A DNA stretch of 64,000 nucleotides from Paulinella micropora (lineage: Eukaryota > Cercozoa > Imbricatea > Euglyphida > Paulinellidae): positions 1 through 64,000 of the forward strand of contig WBZZ01006789.1 of assembly GCA_019918135.1 (NCBI GenBank), read 5' to 3'. Under the pieces are notes generated by a model. The model was not told the DNA's origin, did not search any database, and worked only from the letters and a program-made list of their open reading frames with translations. Below are positions 1 through 11,712 of this stretch, in pieces (the stretch's first letter is position 1; each line of letters begins with the position of its first letter). Made by a program: the position numbers and the translations under genes.

Positions 1-952
1 AGCGCCGCCCATGCAAATAGCATCGGCGGTATCTGCAACACACACTACACGCATTTCCGCCGGTGTCACTGGACGCTGCCGCGTCGCTTCGTGCCCTTCG
101 GCGCCCGCCAGCACCCCCAGCGTCTGCCTCACGCACTACACACACTCTCCATCGCATCGCCAACGCCTCTACTCTCATGCCTTATGGACTTTCAGCTGCT
201 CCTAACAATACACATCATGAGGTACGGGTGTCCCCGAGTGGAGCCAGATCGGACGGCGTGCCGCTGAAACTACTTCCCCCACGTGGGTATAGAAGGCGCC
301 AACCTAGCGGTACCTATAGGGTCTTACAGACAAGTATAGTAATCCCAGCCGAAGCTGCTCAGTTAGAAATGCAACGGTGGAGGGTGTGAATGCATGGGGC
401 AAGGCACGGCAACGCAGCAAGGCACTGGCAAGGCATTGGGACCGACTGAAGCCCCTCTCCAACGAGCGTCATCATGTATTCCAGTTAGGCAACCCCGAAG
501 AAGCGAAGATAGGGAGGAGACAAAACCCAGATAGGATGAAGATAGGGTTAACATGAAGCCGAAATGGAGCCGAGTTGGAACAGGTCAACTCGGCCCCATC
601 TCGGCTCAATGTGAATCCTATCTTCAACCCATCTCGGTACTGTTTCCTCCGAATGCTCACCTCAACAAGATCACCAAACCGGAACTGGAAGCCCACAGGC
701 ATTTACTCGGCAGGAAATTCGGCGAAAATGGGCTAACCAGGAAACCAGACCCAAACCAACAGCCAAGAAAAACGACCAACCAACAATCCAACAGACAACC
801 CCACAACCTGCCTGGCCGAACCCCTACCGAGTAAATGCCCAGTTGAGAGTTGTGCATATCCCGGTGACCGCCCTCCCCAAGCGGTCACCTTCGTGGGGAG
901 AGGCCCAACCACCTCCTCTTCCCATGGAGTGTCATCTTGTGCACCCTTCCAG
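1..952 (-). mobile_element. 5' end of a third LINE copy, cut by the window edge
   Basis: This stretch matches the 5' untranslated part of the LINE at 1,050-7,154 (its 6,190-7,154) almost base for base. It differs by a few substitutions and a deletion of about 9 bases near position 129. On the minus strand the element begins at 952, next to a (TTA)n tract, and runs off the window before its coding frame would start. It lies directly downstream of the 3' end of the next LINE in the same direction, so the two form a head-to-tail pair separated only by (TTA)n. The short open frames here are not supported as genes. Confidence 0.85.

Positions 953-1049
<97 letters not shown>
953..1049. repeat. (TAA)n microsatellite between two LINEs
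   Basis: An almost pure trinucleotide tract of about 32 units. It is the 3' tail of the LINE at 1,050-7,154 and also abuts the 5' end of the LINE copy at 1-952. Confidence 0.97.
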
Positions 1050-4000
1050 GGCTTCCTCAGACTATAGCATCAGATCCAGATCCTGGACATGTGCCTCCAT
1101 TGGGTCACCGGGGTCAGCCGATCCCAACGCATTGTCAGAACACCAAACAGACATAGCAGCAACAGCAACAGCAGGGGCAGATGGGGGCTGTGAAGTGCAT
1201 GAAGAGCTAGATGCGAGGGTGTTAGCTGAAGAGAAGAACTCGGAGACACTACGCTGCGCTCCCGAACCCCTCTCTCTAGCCAGGACGTCCACACTGCGCG
1301 GACGGCCGCGCCGCGCAACATCAACGTCACTTGGGGGAGAGGGTGGGACAGAAGCTGATGGAACCTCAGTGAGGTCAATCACCTCCTCGCCCCATCCTCC
1401 ACCCCAAGCTCCTCCCTTTTACCCTCCCTAGCAGACCAACACTCAGACACATATGATCCAAACAACACATCCAACTTTGGAGGGGGACGCAACGCTGTAA
1501 CCCCTAACAACGCAGCAAGCCTAAAGTTACTGCGGAAGCGCGACTTCCCCTGAAAAAGCTTACAAAACAATCGTGATTGTCCACAGGCGACATATCATCC
1601 CAACCCTGCCGCACAGAGCCCTCCCGCTCCCGCCCAAGCAACACATCCTCCACCACAACCTCACCGCCTACGACCTCACCACCCTCCTCCCTCCATCCCC
1701 CTCAGCACCCCCCACAGCCATGCCACCGAGCCTTTGCATACTCAGCAACAGCTGCTTACGTCTCGCCTCATGCATGGGGCAATCCCAAAGAAGTGCGCAA
1801 GGGACTCATTGACATCATCATGACAACAGAAGCAGCGAGGGGACATGCCACTGACCAACTTGCTGCGGTACAACCGAAGGCGGTTGTTGCAGCTGAGCAA
1901 CCTTTTCCGAAGCAGATTATAATGCGCATCATCAAGGGCTACCCATCTTGGGAACTCCTTAGTTCCAAAGACTTGTCTTAGGATGACTCGCAGGCCATCA
2001 GTAAGATCGCTGCCTGCCTCTCGCTTGTCCCACATCAGTTGCTGCACCATCTTGACGTCCTGCTGAAGGGCCCACTTGTCCACAGTCGAACACCAACCCT
2101 CGAGGTCCTTCTCTGAGCTATTTAGGAGCTCCTGAAGCCCTTGTTATAGATCCATTGAGTCCCTGATAGCGCCTTCGGCCTCCGCAGTCCAGTCGGATTT
2201 GACTTGAGATGCGATGACAGGAAATCGCTTCTCCGGTAGAACACGCAGCCGTCCATAGAACTTCAGTTGCGCCGCCCGCCGCAAACGCTCCGCACTCAAA
2301 GAGCGCGCCAGAAAGAGTGTAATCCACTTGCTTGTCTTAGGGCTGATGCCGAGAATCATCCTCATGGGGCGCAGCATTGCTGCCTCCAGCTTGGTGAGCT
2401 GCGATACGGGGGCACGCCAGACATCGAAGGCGTACTTCAGCTTGGCCCCCACAAGTTGATTCCAGCACATGAGACGATACCTAGCTTGTATCTCACCTGC
2501 ACACCACAAAGAGTACCAACCTGCGGTGGCGACTTCAGTGACACGCGTAGCCCGCAGGGCCTGCTTCTTCCACTTCAGGTCGTCGGTGATAACCACTCCC
2601 AGGTACTTGTACTGACTGGTGACACAAAGCTTCTGGCCGCGAAACCACACCACGGGCTCACCTCGCTCCCTGATACTTGGTCGTTTCGCCTTGCTCGACG
2701 TGTAAATGGGCATGATTTCCGTCTTGCCGGCCTTCAAGTTCGACTTCCAGCCGGTAATCTTCCGCGAACTTGGCCACAACATTGACCATCTTCTGGAGCT
2801 CGGTGCGACTGTGAGCGATGAGGGCCACGTCGTCCGCGTATAGAAGTGCCTTGATGTCGTTCAGCCGCTTCACATCCGTGATCTTGAGGGCACTCGCCAG
2901 CCGATCACACAGCTCATCCATAAAGACGTTGAAGAGTGTGGGAGAGAGAGGGGACCCCTGTTGGACGCCTACACCCTCCAGTACTTCGGGGGTGAGTGCT
3001 CCATCAACTAGCACTTGCGACGAAGTCTGCTCGTAGCACCTGCGTAGCGTGCGCCAGAACTTGCCCCTTACACCCAGCTTCCAGAGCCTCTCAAATAGAC
3101 CATCTCTCCAAACAGACGGGAAAGCCTTGCGTAGATCGACGAACAGAACATACGACTCCCGCTTCTGCTGCTGACGCCCCTTCAACCTCTGCCAAAGGGT
3201 AAAGACCTGATCCGTAGTGCGACGCCCCGGGCGGAAGCCTCCCTGCTCTGGACGTAGCTTATCCGGGCCATCCACGAAGAGCGTTAGACGAGTAGCTAAT
3301 AAGGACAGATACAGCTTACCAAGGCAACTAATAATCGAGATATCCCTCCAGTTGTCAGGATCCGTAGGATCCCCACCCTTGGGGATATTGACGATGATTC
3401 CCTTGCCCCAAGCTTTTGGAGTCCTCTCGGCTTCTCGAATCCAGTTGAAGTACTGCGTTAAGTAGCCATTGATGTAGGCGCCGCCATACTTGAGCATCTC
3501 GTTCTTCACTTTGTCCTCGCCACAAGCTTTGTGGTTATTCAGGGCACGTTGCCTTGCAAGGACCTCCTCTTGCGTGAACGGCTTGTCCAGCTCTTCGCAA
3601 GTGTCTTCACCTACTTTGTGCTCCTTCATAGCCCGGGCCACCTCATCTCTGAAGCGATCGTTCCAGTGGAACTGCCGCTTAGCTTCGGCTTCCTCCCACT
3701 CCAGCGAGCCTGCTTCTGCACAGCACTCCACCACAACAGCCGCACTTGCCGGATTTTCCCGTGGCTTCACCGAATTTTTCCGAAATTCCTCCCACCGAGC
3801 GACCTTTTCCGGCAGCGTACACGCCAGTGAGCCATCCTCCCTTTGCACCGGCGCGGAGACCTTCGTTCTGCGTGCCCCGCCAAGCCGCTTCGCGAGTAGC
3901 CAAAAGCGCTTTGAGGATTGCTCGCGTTGACATTTGACCGCTTCTTCCTGCACTTGCTTGAAGGAGGCGGACTTCTTGGCCCGAGTTGCCTTCCGAATTT

Positions 4001-7000
4001 GCTTGCGGAGCCGTAGCCAATTCAGACGGGCTTCCGCATTCGATTCATCCCTCCTGTATGCTGCGTAGGCCTCCCGGCGCTGCTGAATGAGCTCCTTTAG
4101 CTCCCCGTCGAACCAATTGTTGGTGAAACGGGGTCGTATACATCTGGAGCCAAGGACCCGGTGCGCCGCCATTCGGAAGGACTGCGCCACTCGCTCGGTG
4201 ACGTCATCTACCACCCGTTGGCTGTCGGCACCACCCGATAGGTCAAGCTCAGGCAGCTGATGCACTCCAAGCTTCTGTAGGCAATGCTGGAATACGTCAT
4301 CGAACTTGTCGCGTAGATAATCCAGCGCTTGCTTCGCAGCGTGATCATTACCCGAGACACCAGCACCAATAAGCTTATCAACACGAAAGGACCTGTAAGG
4401 TTTCGCAGCCCGCTTTGGCCGGCGCTGGCCGCTCCACGTCAGTTCGGCCCATACTGCCTTGTGGTCTGTATCAAGATCATCTTCGCATACTCCGAACTTT
4501 GCTCCAGATGCCAAGCCAGGCGACGCGCAGATGTAATCGAGGAGGTGCTTGCCTGTGCCCATGCCGCGCTGCTCACGCCGGGACCACCAGTAGGACCCTT
4601 CCACTGGGCACGAGAAGCCGCTCAGATTTCGCAGTCCCGAAGCGACGAGGACAGCCGCGAGTCTCTTGCCGTTCTCCGAACGTACCGGTGCTCCCTTATG
4701 ATCGACCTCCCCGTGCTGACCGACGATGCCCTCCTCTTTTCGGCTGCATGCCGGCCCGAGCTTCGCGTTGGCATCCGCCACCGTGACCACAAGACCTTTG
4801 GCTCCAAAAAAAGCTATAGCTGCCTGCCAGGCCGCATACGCCTCTGACGACTCTTCTTCCTGCGTTTCCTGGGGAAAGTAGCCGTTGCCCACATAGATAT
4901 CCTGAGCGCCGGTAACACCCGAGGCGATACGCAGCCACACTTGCTGCCGGTGGTCGACGGGGGCTGACACCAGGTTGCAATACGGACCAAGGAAGTTAGC
5001 CACCGCGAATAGAACCCCACCCTTGCAGCGATTTTTCTCGCTGACCTCCGCAGGTTTTCCAAAAATCCGGAATCCATCCAGGCTGCATTTGGAAAGTTGC
5101 TTCTTGCCCATGCGGTGCTCCTGAGCCCCGATGACTAGCCAGCCCTCGTGCTTGTAGAATGATGCCCATTCCGCCGTGCCTACGTTGTCGTATCCCGTTT
5201 TACCCTGCCAGTTGTGACTCGCGACGAGTAGCTTGAAGCCGGTATCGAACTGCTTGGAGCGATGCTTCTTGGCTCGTTTCCGGACCCGACGGCCGCGCTT
5301 GGCTTCCGCCCTCGTGCTGCCCCCTCTGCAGGTGCTTGCGCAGGTTGGTCCCCCACTGCACTGGCCGCCGAATGCAGGGGCACCACATGCACATCAGCAC
5401 ACTCAGACACACACTTAGGTGCATCGGCAGCCAATTCCGAAGACACCACCTGCACATCATCGACACATTCTTCATGCAGAGGCAAGACGCGATATCCCGT
5501 CGCAGCTTCCTCCTTCCGGACCGCCGCTTCCCCACGCAGATGGATGCGAATAAGCCTTCGGACACGTTCCCTGTCCCTGAACCTGCGCCCAAGGGCCACA
5601 TTGACCCCTCTGCCGAAGAATTTGAGATGTTTGAGTTGCTGCAACGCCGTCTGCCTGCTGTCATCGTCCTCGTAGACCAGCTCCAGGTGACGAGACATTC
5701 GCTGGCCTTGCCACTCCATTACCGGGACCACCAGACCAAGACCGCTCATTTTGGAGGCGATCTCCTGTAGATTGGCGCGTTCTGAGAGCCCCCAGACAAT
5801 CAGATTACGCCCGTCCTTGTCGTACCGATCTACCCGCCGGTACCGTCGAGGCGGCGGTGCCATCTGCCACATAGCGCCGCTCGCCTTATGTTGAAGCGCC
5901 GACCCGTGTGCCAGGTTTGGGGAGGAAGGATGAGGCGCAGCTAAGATAGCCTCTCCACGTGGTTCAGGAATTCCGTCATATACGCGAGCCCTCATCCTCC
6001 CATCCTGGGACATCGGGCCAGAGCCCGTCGAAGAGGCATTCCCACGGGGATTGTGCAGGTCTTCGGCGATTCTACCTTGTCCCATAAGGGCCACAGTGGT
6101 AGCTCCGTGCTTCGCGTATTTGTAATCCATTGAGAGTAGTAGACGGCCAATGTCGCTGGCCATCACCGCCGCGCCTCTTTACGCAGAGGAAAGCGCCCGC
6201 CATGCAAATAGCATCGGCGGTATCTGCAACACACACTACACGCATTTCCGCCGGTGTCACTGGACGCTGCCGCGTCGCTTCGTGCCCTTCGGCGCCCGCC
6301 AGCACCCCCAGCGTCGCCAGAACCTGCCTCACGCACTACACACACTCTCCATTGCATCGCCAACGCCTCTACTCTCATGCCTTATGGACTTTCAGCTGCT
6401 CCTAACAATACACATCATGAGGTACGGGTGTCCCCGAGTGGAGCCAGATCGGACGGCGTGCCGCTGAAACTCCTTCCCCCACGTGGGTAAAGAAGGCGCG
6501 AACCTAGCGGTACCTATAGGGTCTTACAGACAAGTATAGTAATCCCAGCCGAAGCTGCTCAGTTAGAAATGCAACGGTGGAGGGTGTGAATGCATGGGGC
6601 AAGGCACGGCAACGCAGCAAGGCACTGGCAAGGCATTGGGACCGACTGAAGCCCCTCTCCAACGTGCGCTCATCATGTGTTCCAGTTAGGCAACCCCGAA
6701 GAAGCGAAGATAGGGAGGAGACAAAACCCAGATAGGATGAAGATAGGATTAACATGAAGCCGAAATGGAGCCGAGTTGGAACAGGTCAACTCAGCCCCAT
6801 CTCGGCTCAATGTGAATCCTATCTTCAACCCATCTCGGTACTGTTTCCTCCGAATGCTCACCTCAACAAGATCACCAAACCGGAACTGGAAGCCCACAGG
6901 CATTTACTCGGCAGGAAATTCGGCGAAAATGGGCTAACCAGGAAACCAGACCCAAACCAACAGCCAAGAAAAACGAGCCAACCAACAATCCAACAGACAA

Positions 7001-7154
7001 CCCCACAACCTGCCTGGCCGAACCCCTACCGAGTAAATGCCCAGTTGAGAGTTGCGCATATCCCGGTGACCGCCCTCCCCAAGCGGTCACCTTCGTGGGG
7101 AGAGGCCCAACCACCTCCTCTTCCCATGGAGTGCCATCTTGTGCACCCCTCCAG
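1050..7154 (-). mobile_element. Near full-length LINE, minus strand (copy A)
   Basis: A non-LTR retrotransposon of about 6.1 kb. Its 5' end is at 7,154 and its 3' end at 1,050, each touching a (TAA)n tract. It is nearly identical to the plus-strand LINE at 11,712-17,824 along its whole length, including a ~1-kb 5' leader and a ~1.1-kb 3' region. There are no long terminal repeats. The coding frame is broken (see 2,144-6,163). The SINEs at 7,182-8,067 lie just upstream in the same orientation, so this LINE appears to sit in the (TTA)n tail of a SINE. The near identity of the copies implies recent movement or duplication. Confidence 0.9.
2144..6163 (-). pseudogene. LINE polyprotein, frameshifted copy
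   Basis: This copy corresponds to the 1,340-codon frame at 12,704-16,723. It is read in three pieces: the N-terminal RNA-binding-like part from 6,163 down to about 5,320, the endonuclease plus most of the reverse transcriptase from about 5,320 to 2,740, and the C-terminal RT thumb and connection from about 2,740 to 2,144. Compared with the plus copy there is one base fewer in a C/G run near 5,325 and one base more near 2,740. Key motifs, including the RT YADD box, are still present. The TAA that closes the frame at 2,144 is shared with the plus copy, and the C-terminal zinc-knuckle piece beyond it lies at 1,742-2,083. The copy is not expected to make a full protein. Confidence 0.88.
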
Positions 7155-7181
7155 AATAATAATCATAATAATAATAATAAT
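7155..7181. repeat. Short (TAA)n tract
   Basis: A slightly imperfect (TAA)n tract separates the 5' end of the minus LINE from the 3' end of the minus SINE at 7,182-7,450. Confidence 0.9.
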
Positions 7182-7450
7182 AGTGCGTCTCTGTCAATGG
7201 CTGATGCATTTCTGCACATGCGCCTCCATCGACTCACCCGTGAGGGGAGTACGAAGAATTGACGATAGGCTCTCATGACACCCCCGCAAGGGCAGTTCCA
7301 ACACTTCCAGACGGACCGGTATGTTCAATGAAAATACTGGTCCAGAAATAGACAGGTATGTTCAATGAAAATACTGGTGGCACCGACGGGAATCGAACTG
7401 GCGACAGGGCCCAGATGGTAGAACTTGACCACTCGGCTATCACGGTGTCC
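7182..7450 (-). mobile_element. tRNA-derived SINE, minus strand, full length
   Basis: A ~269-bp SINE. Read on the minus strand it opens with a tRNA-like head containing an A-box-like TAGCCCAGTGG (here CGAGTGG) and a B-box GTTCGATTCCC. After the head come two copies of a ~37-bp unit containing TTTTCATTGAACATAC, then a body ending in CATTGACAGAGA. It is flanked on both sides by (TTA)n and is one of seven copies in the first 18.4 kb. The family is probably moved by a LINE, but no 3'-end match to the LINE here is obvious beyond the shared (TTA)n tail. Confidence 0.88.

Positions 7451-7506
<56 letters not shown>
7451..7506. repeat. (TAA)n microsatellite
   Basis: A pure trinucleotide tract linking two minus-strand SINE copies. 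Confidence 0.97.
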
Positions 7507-7507
<1 letters not shown>

Positions 7508-7734
7508 GTGCTTCTCTGTCAATGGCTGATGCATTTCTGCACATGCGCCTCCATCGTCTCACCCGTGAGGGGAGTACGAAGAATTGACGATAAGCTCTAA
7601 TGACACCCCCGCAAGGGCAGTTCCAACACTTCCAGACGGACCGGTATGTTAAATGAAAATACTGGTCCAGATGGATCGGTATGTTCAATGAAAATACTGG
7701 TGGCACCGACGGGAATCGAACTGGCGACAGGGCC
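7507..7734 (-). mobile_element. tRNA-derived SINE, minus strand, 5'-truncated
   Basis: The same family as 7,182-7,450. The copy stops just inside the tRNA-like head, so the B box remains and the A box is lost. A (TAA)n tract takes over exactly at the truncation. 5' truncation is usual for target-primed retroelements. Confidence 0.88.
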
Positions 7735-7749
7735 AATAATAATAATAAC

Positions 7750-7836
<87 letters not shown>
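7735..7836. repeat. (TAA)n microsatellite
   Basis: A trinucleotide tract of about 34 units with one interruption near 7,748, between two minus-strand SINE copies. Confidence 0.97.
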
Positions 7837-7837
<1 letters not shown>

Positions 7838-8067
7838 GTGCTTCTCTGTCAATGGCTGATGCAAATCTGCACATGCGCCTCCATCGTCTCACCCGTGAGG
7901 GAGTTCGAAGAATTGACGATAGGCTCTAATGACACTCCCGCACGGGCAGTTCCAACACTTCCAGACGGACCGGTATGTTCAATGCAAATACTGGTGGCAC
8001 CGACGGGAATCGAACTGGCGACAGGGCCCAGATGGTAGAACTTGACCACTGGGCTATCACGGTGTCC
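7837..8067 (-). mobile_element. tRNA-derived SINE, minus strand
   Basis: The third minus-strand SINE of the train. The tRNA-like head is complete, and the internal 37-bp unit is present once rather than twice, making the copy about 231 bp. It ends at 8,067 with the head sequence GGACACC (as GGTGTCC on the plus strand). Confidence 0.88.
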
Positions 8068-8085
8068 AAAATAATAATAATCCAT

Positions 8086-8126
<41 letters not shown>

Positions 8127-8168
8127 CATCTATCTATCCATCTATCTATCCATCCATCCATCGATCTA
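8086..8168. repeat. (TATC)n microsatellite
   Basis: A tetranucleotide tract with scattered TCCA variants, just outside the left retroelement train. Confidence 0.95.
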
Positions 8169-9795
8169 TAGATCTTCCTCTATCTTCCTCCTCATCTATC
8201 GCTTCCATGGTATTCCCATGCAAGTGCAGGCACTACCTGAGTATCAGCACCTTGACCAAGCAAATCGACGCCATGGCCTTCAATAAGGTCTTATTGCAGT
8301 CAGATAACGTAAACAGAAATGTAAAAATTTAATTAAACGCTCAGTTTGCGACCATTATGGCCGTTAGCTGTATGATATCTAAAGGTCTGTATCGGTTGCT
8401 GCATAAGTGTGCTGCACTGGCATATCGTGTGTTGTTGCGTCTAGCTGAATACTTTGCATGTACATTTCACATTTCGGTTCGCAAAACCAGCTAAATTTTC
8501 TCAACTATGCAATTCTTAACTTTTCGTTTAAGTTTCTGCATGTATTGCGCTGCTAGATGAATGTGCTGTATTGGCATATCGTGGACGCGCAGGTCTAGCT
8601 GCCTAGAGTTTCTATGTATGTATGTATGCATCGATTGTAACCAATAAATAAGAACGGCCCTTGACACGGAACACCTGTTTACTATGCATATAAACATATC
8701 ATACGCATAGAACGAATAAATAAACCAAGAACCATTAAAGAAATATATGTATAATTATTTAATATGTTTGTTCATATAAATACATGTATGTAATATACAT
8801 ATAAATACATGTATGTAATATACAAATAAATACATGTATGTTATTTATTATAATATATATAATATATTATATATATATACATACATATATATAGTATTTC
8901 ATGTTAATATTTTGTGCATTCACGGACAGGCGTTTCCAATGGAGGTGCTCAAATTCCCGGATCTCTCCCGCAAGGGCGCCTATGAAGCAGGCAATGACTT
9001 TTCGTTCGTACCTTGTTTGCTTGGTCTTGTTGTTGTGGTGATTGTTGAGGTGGTGGTTGCGGTGTTTGTGGTGATGTTTTTGTGGTTATGGCTGTGGCGG
9101 TTGTGCAAGGGGTTCTACGTAATAGGCAAGGACTGCTCGTGCTTACCCTGCTCTCTTCTTTCCCCTAAATTGCGCTGGGCACGTATTTTCCGCTCGCATA
9201 ATCCATGAATTTTACTTAACGGCTGAAGGACATGCCTGTCTGTTGTCGGTCAATCTGTCGTATCTGCACGCATGCATATCCATCGATCGATTTAGCTGAG
9301 AGGTTTCTAGTTGAGTAAGTATGCTGAACATTAACATCAAGCATTTCTTTCTCAGCAAACTTTTGCTTGAAATCAGTGCCATGCAGCGTGATAAAGCCTA
9401 TGATCACAGCCTCAAACAAGCATCTACAAGCAAGGGTACGGAGGACGAAGCGCTTGAAGTCAATTGTTTTCGTCTGCTGGATAAGCAAGAGGCTTGCCTG
9501 TATGGTGCATGCTAGGGGTGACAGTTTACGGCGAACAAGATATTGTCTATATCGTGGAGTACGGGTACATGTATTCTCTATTTCTTTATTTATGTGTTTA
9601 TTTACCTAATTATTTAGAATTTATTTATTTGGGAGTTTGCTGTATGCAGGTATATACGAGGGGTTCGCGTGGTGGTTGAGATAGGTCCTTCTTTATTTCT
9701 TCCTCGCCTTTTCTTTTTTTCTTTGTTTCAAATTTCTTTTTCAGTTTTTCCTTCCCTTTACTTCCTCCCCACCTTTTTGCTGCTGCTGCTGTTGG
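8169..9795. other. AT-rich intergenic DNA, no gene seen
   Basis: No supported gene. It contains about three tandem copies of a 25-bp unit (core AATACATGTATGTAATATA) at 8,776-8,845, followed by an AT dinucleotide-rich patch to about 8,895. Open frames here (such as 8,834-9,208) are low-complexity and show no recognisable domain. This stretch lies between the left-facing and right-facing retroelement trains. Confidence 0.6.
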
Positions 9796-9846
9796 TTGTT
9801 TCACTTATTATTATTATCATTATTATCATTATTATTAGTATTATTT
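9796..9846. repeat. Imperfect (TTA)n tract
   Basis: A TTA/TCA trinucleotide tract immediately upstream of the first plus-strand SINE. Confidence 0.9.
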
Positions 9847-10114
9847 GGTCACCGTGATAGCCCAGTGGTCAAGTTCTACCATCTGGGCCCTGTCGCCAGT
9901 TCGATTCCCGTCGGTGCCACCAGTATTTTCATTGAACATACCGATCCGTCTGGACCAGTATTTTCATTGAACATACCGGCCCGTCTGGAAGTGTTGGAAC
10001 TGCCCTTGCGGGGGTGTCATTAGAGCTTATCGTCAATTCTTCGTACTCCCCTCACGGGTGAGACGATGGAGGCGCATGTGCAGAAATGCATCAGCCATTG
10101 ACAGAGAAGCACTA
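9847..10114 (+). mobile_element. tRNA-derived SINE, plus strand, full length
   Basis: A full-length copy of the family. It has the tRNA-like head with A box TAGCCCAGTGG and B box GTTCGATTCCC, then the 37-bp unit twice (TTTTCATTGAACATAC at about 9,918 and 9,960), the body and the CATTGACAGAGAAGCAC end. (TTA)n-type sequence flanks it on both sides. Confidence 0.9.
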
Positions 10115-10116
10115 TT

Positions 10117-10151
<35 letters not shown>

Positions 10152-10350
10152 CTTCTTCTTCTTCTTCTTCTTCTTCTTCTTCTCCTTCTTCTTCCCCTGT
10201 CTTTCTTCTTTCTTTCTTCTTTCTTCTTCTTCTTCTTCTTCTTCTTCTTCTTCTTCTTCTCCTTCTTCTTCTTCTTCTTCTTCTTCTTCTTCTTCTTCTT
10301 CTTCCTTGTCCTCCACTTCTTGATCTTGCTCTTGATCTTCTTCTTCTTCT

Positions 10351-10397
<47 letters not shown>

Positions 10398-10398
10398 T

Positions 10399-10433
<35 letters not shown>

Positions 10434-10470
10434 TCCTCCTCCTCCTCCTTCTTCTTCTTCTTCTTCTTTG
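10115..10470. repeat. (TTA)n passing into a long (TTC)n/(CTT)n tract
   Basis: The SINE tail (TTA)n runs to about 10,150 and changes into about 320 bp of (TTC)n with small interruptions. The strand is almost entirely pyrimidine over this length, so triplex (H-DNA) formation is possible. Open frames of poly-Leu, poly-Arg or poly-Lys across it are artefacts of the repeat. Confidence 0.95.
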
Positions 10471-10554
10471 ATGTTTTGTTCTTATTGTTCCTTTCATGCT
10501 TCAAACGCCTGGCCACGTATACAACTGGGCTTTAGTCTTTCTGGAGATATTACT

Positions 10555-10629
10555 CTTGTTGCTGTCATTATCATGATCATTATCATTATCATTACCAGTA
10601 TTATTATTATCATTTTATTATTATTATTT
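10555..10629. repeat. Imperfect (ATT)n tract
   Basis: A degenerate ATT/ATC trinucleotide tract leading into the next plus-strand SINE. The ~85 bp before it (10,471-10,554) is single-copy sequence with no gene. Confidence 0.88.
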
Positions 10630-10894
10630 GGACACCGTGATAGCCCAGTGGTCAAGTTCTACCATCTGGGCCCTGTCGCCAGTTCGATTCCCGTCGTTGC
10701 CACCAGTATTTTCATTGAACATACCGTCTATTTCTGGACCAGTATTTTCATTGAACATACGGCCGTCTGGAAGTGTTGGAACTGCCCTTGCGGGGGTGTC
10801 ATTAGAGCTCTTCGTCAATTCTTTGTACTCCCCTCACGGGTGAGACGATGGAGGCGCATGTGCAGAAATGCATCAGCCATTGACAGAGAAGCAC

Positions 10895-10895
<1 letters not shown>
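10630..10895 (+). mobile_element. tRNA-derived SINE, plus strand, full length
   Basis: A full-length copy with the tRNA-like head, two 37-bp units and the body. It is followed by (TTA)n at 10,896-10,940. Confidence 0.9.

Positions 10896-10940
<45 letters not shown>
10896..10940. repeat. (TTA)n microsatellite
   Basis: A trinucleotide tail of the upstream SINE, directly abutting the 5' end of the next SINE. Confidence 0.96.
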
Positions 10941-11194
10941 TGATAGCCAGTGGTCAAGTTCTACCATCTGGCCTGTCGCCAGTTCGATTCCCGTCGGTGC
11001 CACCAGTATTTTCATTGAACATACCGATCCGTCTGGACCAGTATTTTCATTGAACATACCGGCCGTCTGGAAGTGTTGGAACTGCCCTTGCGGGGTGTCA
11101 TTAGAGCTTATCGTCAATTCTTCGTACTCCCTCACGGGTGAGACGATGGAGGCGCATGTGCAGAAATGCATCAGCCATTGACAGAGAAGCACTA
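10941..11194 (+). mobile_element. tRNA-derived SINE, plus strand, slightly 5'-truncated
   Basis: The copy begins inside the tRNA-like head (TGATAGCCAGTGG), so the first bases of the acceptor-like stem are missing. The B box, both 37-bp units and the body remain. The (TTA)n tail is at 11,195-11,247. Confidence 0.88.
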
Positions 11195-11215
11195 TTATTA
11201 TTATTATTATTATTA

Positions 11216-11247
<32 letters not shown>
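11195..11247. repeat. (TTA)n microsatellite
   Basis: A trinucleotide tract with one TTG interruption, between a SINE and the 409-bp unit at 11,248-11,656. Confidence 0.95.
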
Positions 11248-11250
<3 letters not shown>

Positions 11251-11654
11251 CCCAATGGCCTCAAGGCGTTAAACTGTGACGCCAACTCATAACCCTTTGG
11301 TGGTAGATGCTGGGGAGGAGGGTCGTTGCGCGCGTAAAAGATCTTAAACTCCGCATATGCTGGTTGATAGCCCAGGACCCAGCAGACACCAGATTGTTAT
11401 GGGTGGGGTTTCGAGGCAGCTCTAGCAACCGCGCTTGGTGTATGCACTTGCAAATTCGGTGACGTCTTGCAAGAGGTTGCTGGGACTGCGGAATAACCTC
11501 GGCTTAGTGCAGTCTTGCCCTCAGGAGCTCCATCGGTGGCCCCGATCATCAGGCGAGAGACTAACACGGGGGGGTGGAGGACCTCGAACAAGGGTATTGG
11601 AGGCTTATGTCCGTTGAGGATATGCCATTAGCTGCATCAGTACGCCTCAGATAT

Positions 11655-11656
<2 letters not shown>
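11248..11656 (+). mobile_element. Unidentified ~409-bp unit between (TTA)n tracts
   Basis: A moderately GC-rich sequence with sharp edges at two (TTA)n tracts, sitting in the plus-strand train between a SINE and a LINE. It is not similar to the SINE or LINE here and has no convincing reading frame. Its placement matches the other train members, so a third retroelement family (a different SINE or a 5'-truncated LINE) is the likely reading. No clear Pol III A and B boxes were found. The strand is assumed from the neighbours. Confidence 0.4.

Positions 11657-11711
<55 letters not shown>
11657..11711. repeat. (TTA)n microsatellite at the LINE 5' end
   Basis: A trinucleotide tract directly abutting the first base of the plus LINE leader. 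Confidence 0.96.

Positions 11712-11712
<1 letters not shown>

Noticed and set aside
9847-9920. Possible functional tRNA gene
   Set aside because: The A and B boxes and terminal CCA-like end belong to the SINE head. The acceptor stem pairs imperfectly and the same head recurs in every SINE copy.
10033-10497. Long minus and plus frames of poly-Arg, poly-Lys, poly-Glu or poly-Leu
   Set aside because: They are translations of the (TTC)n tract in each phase, not genes.
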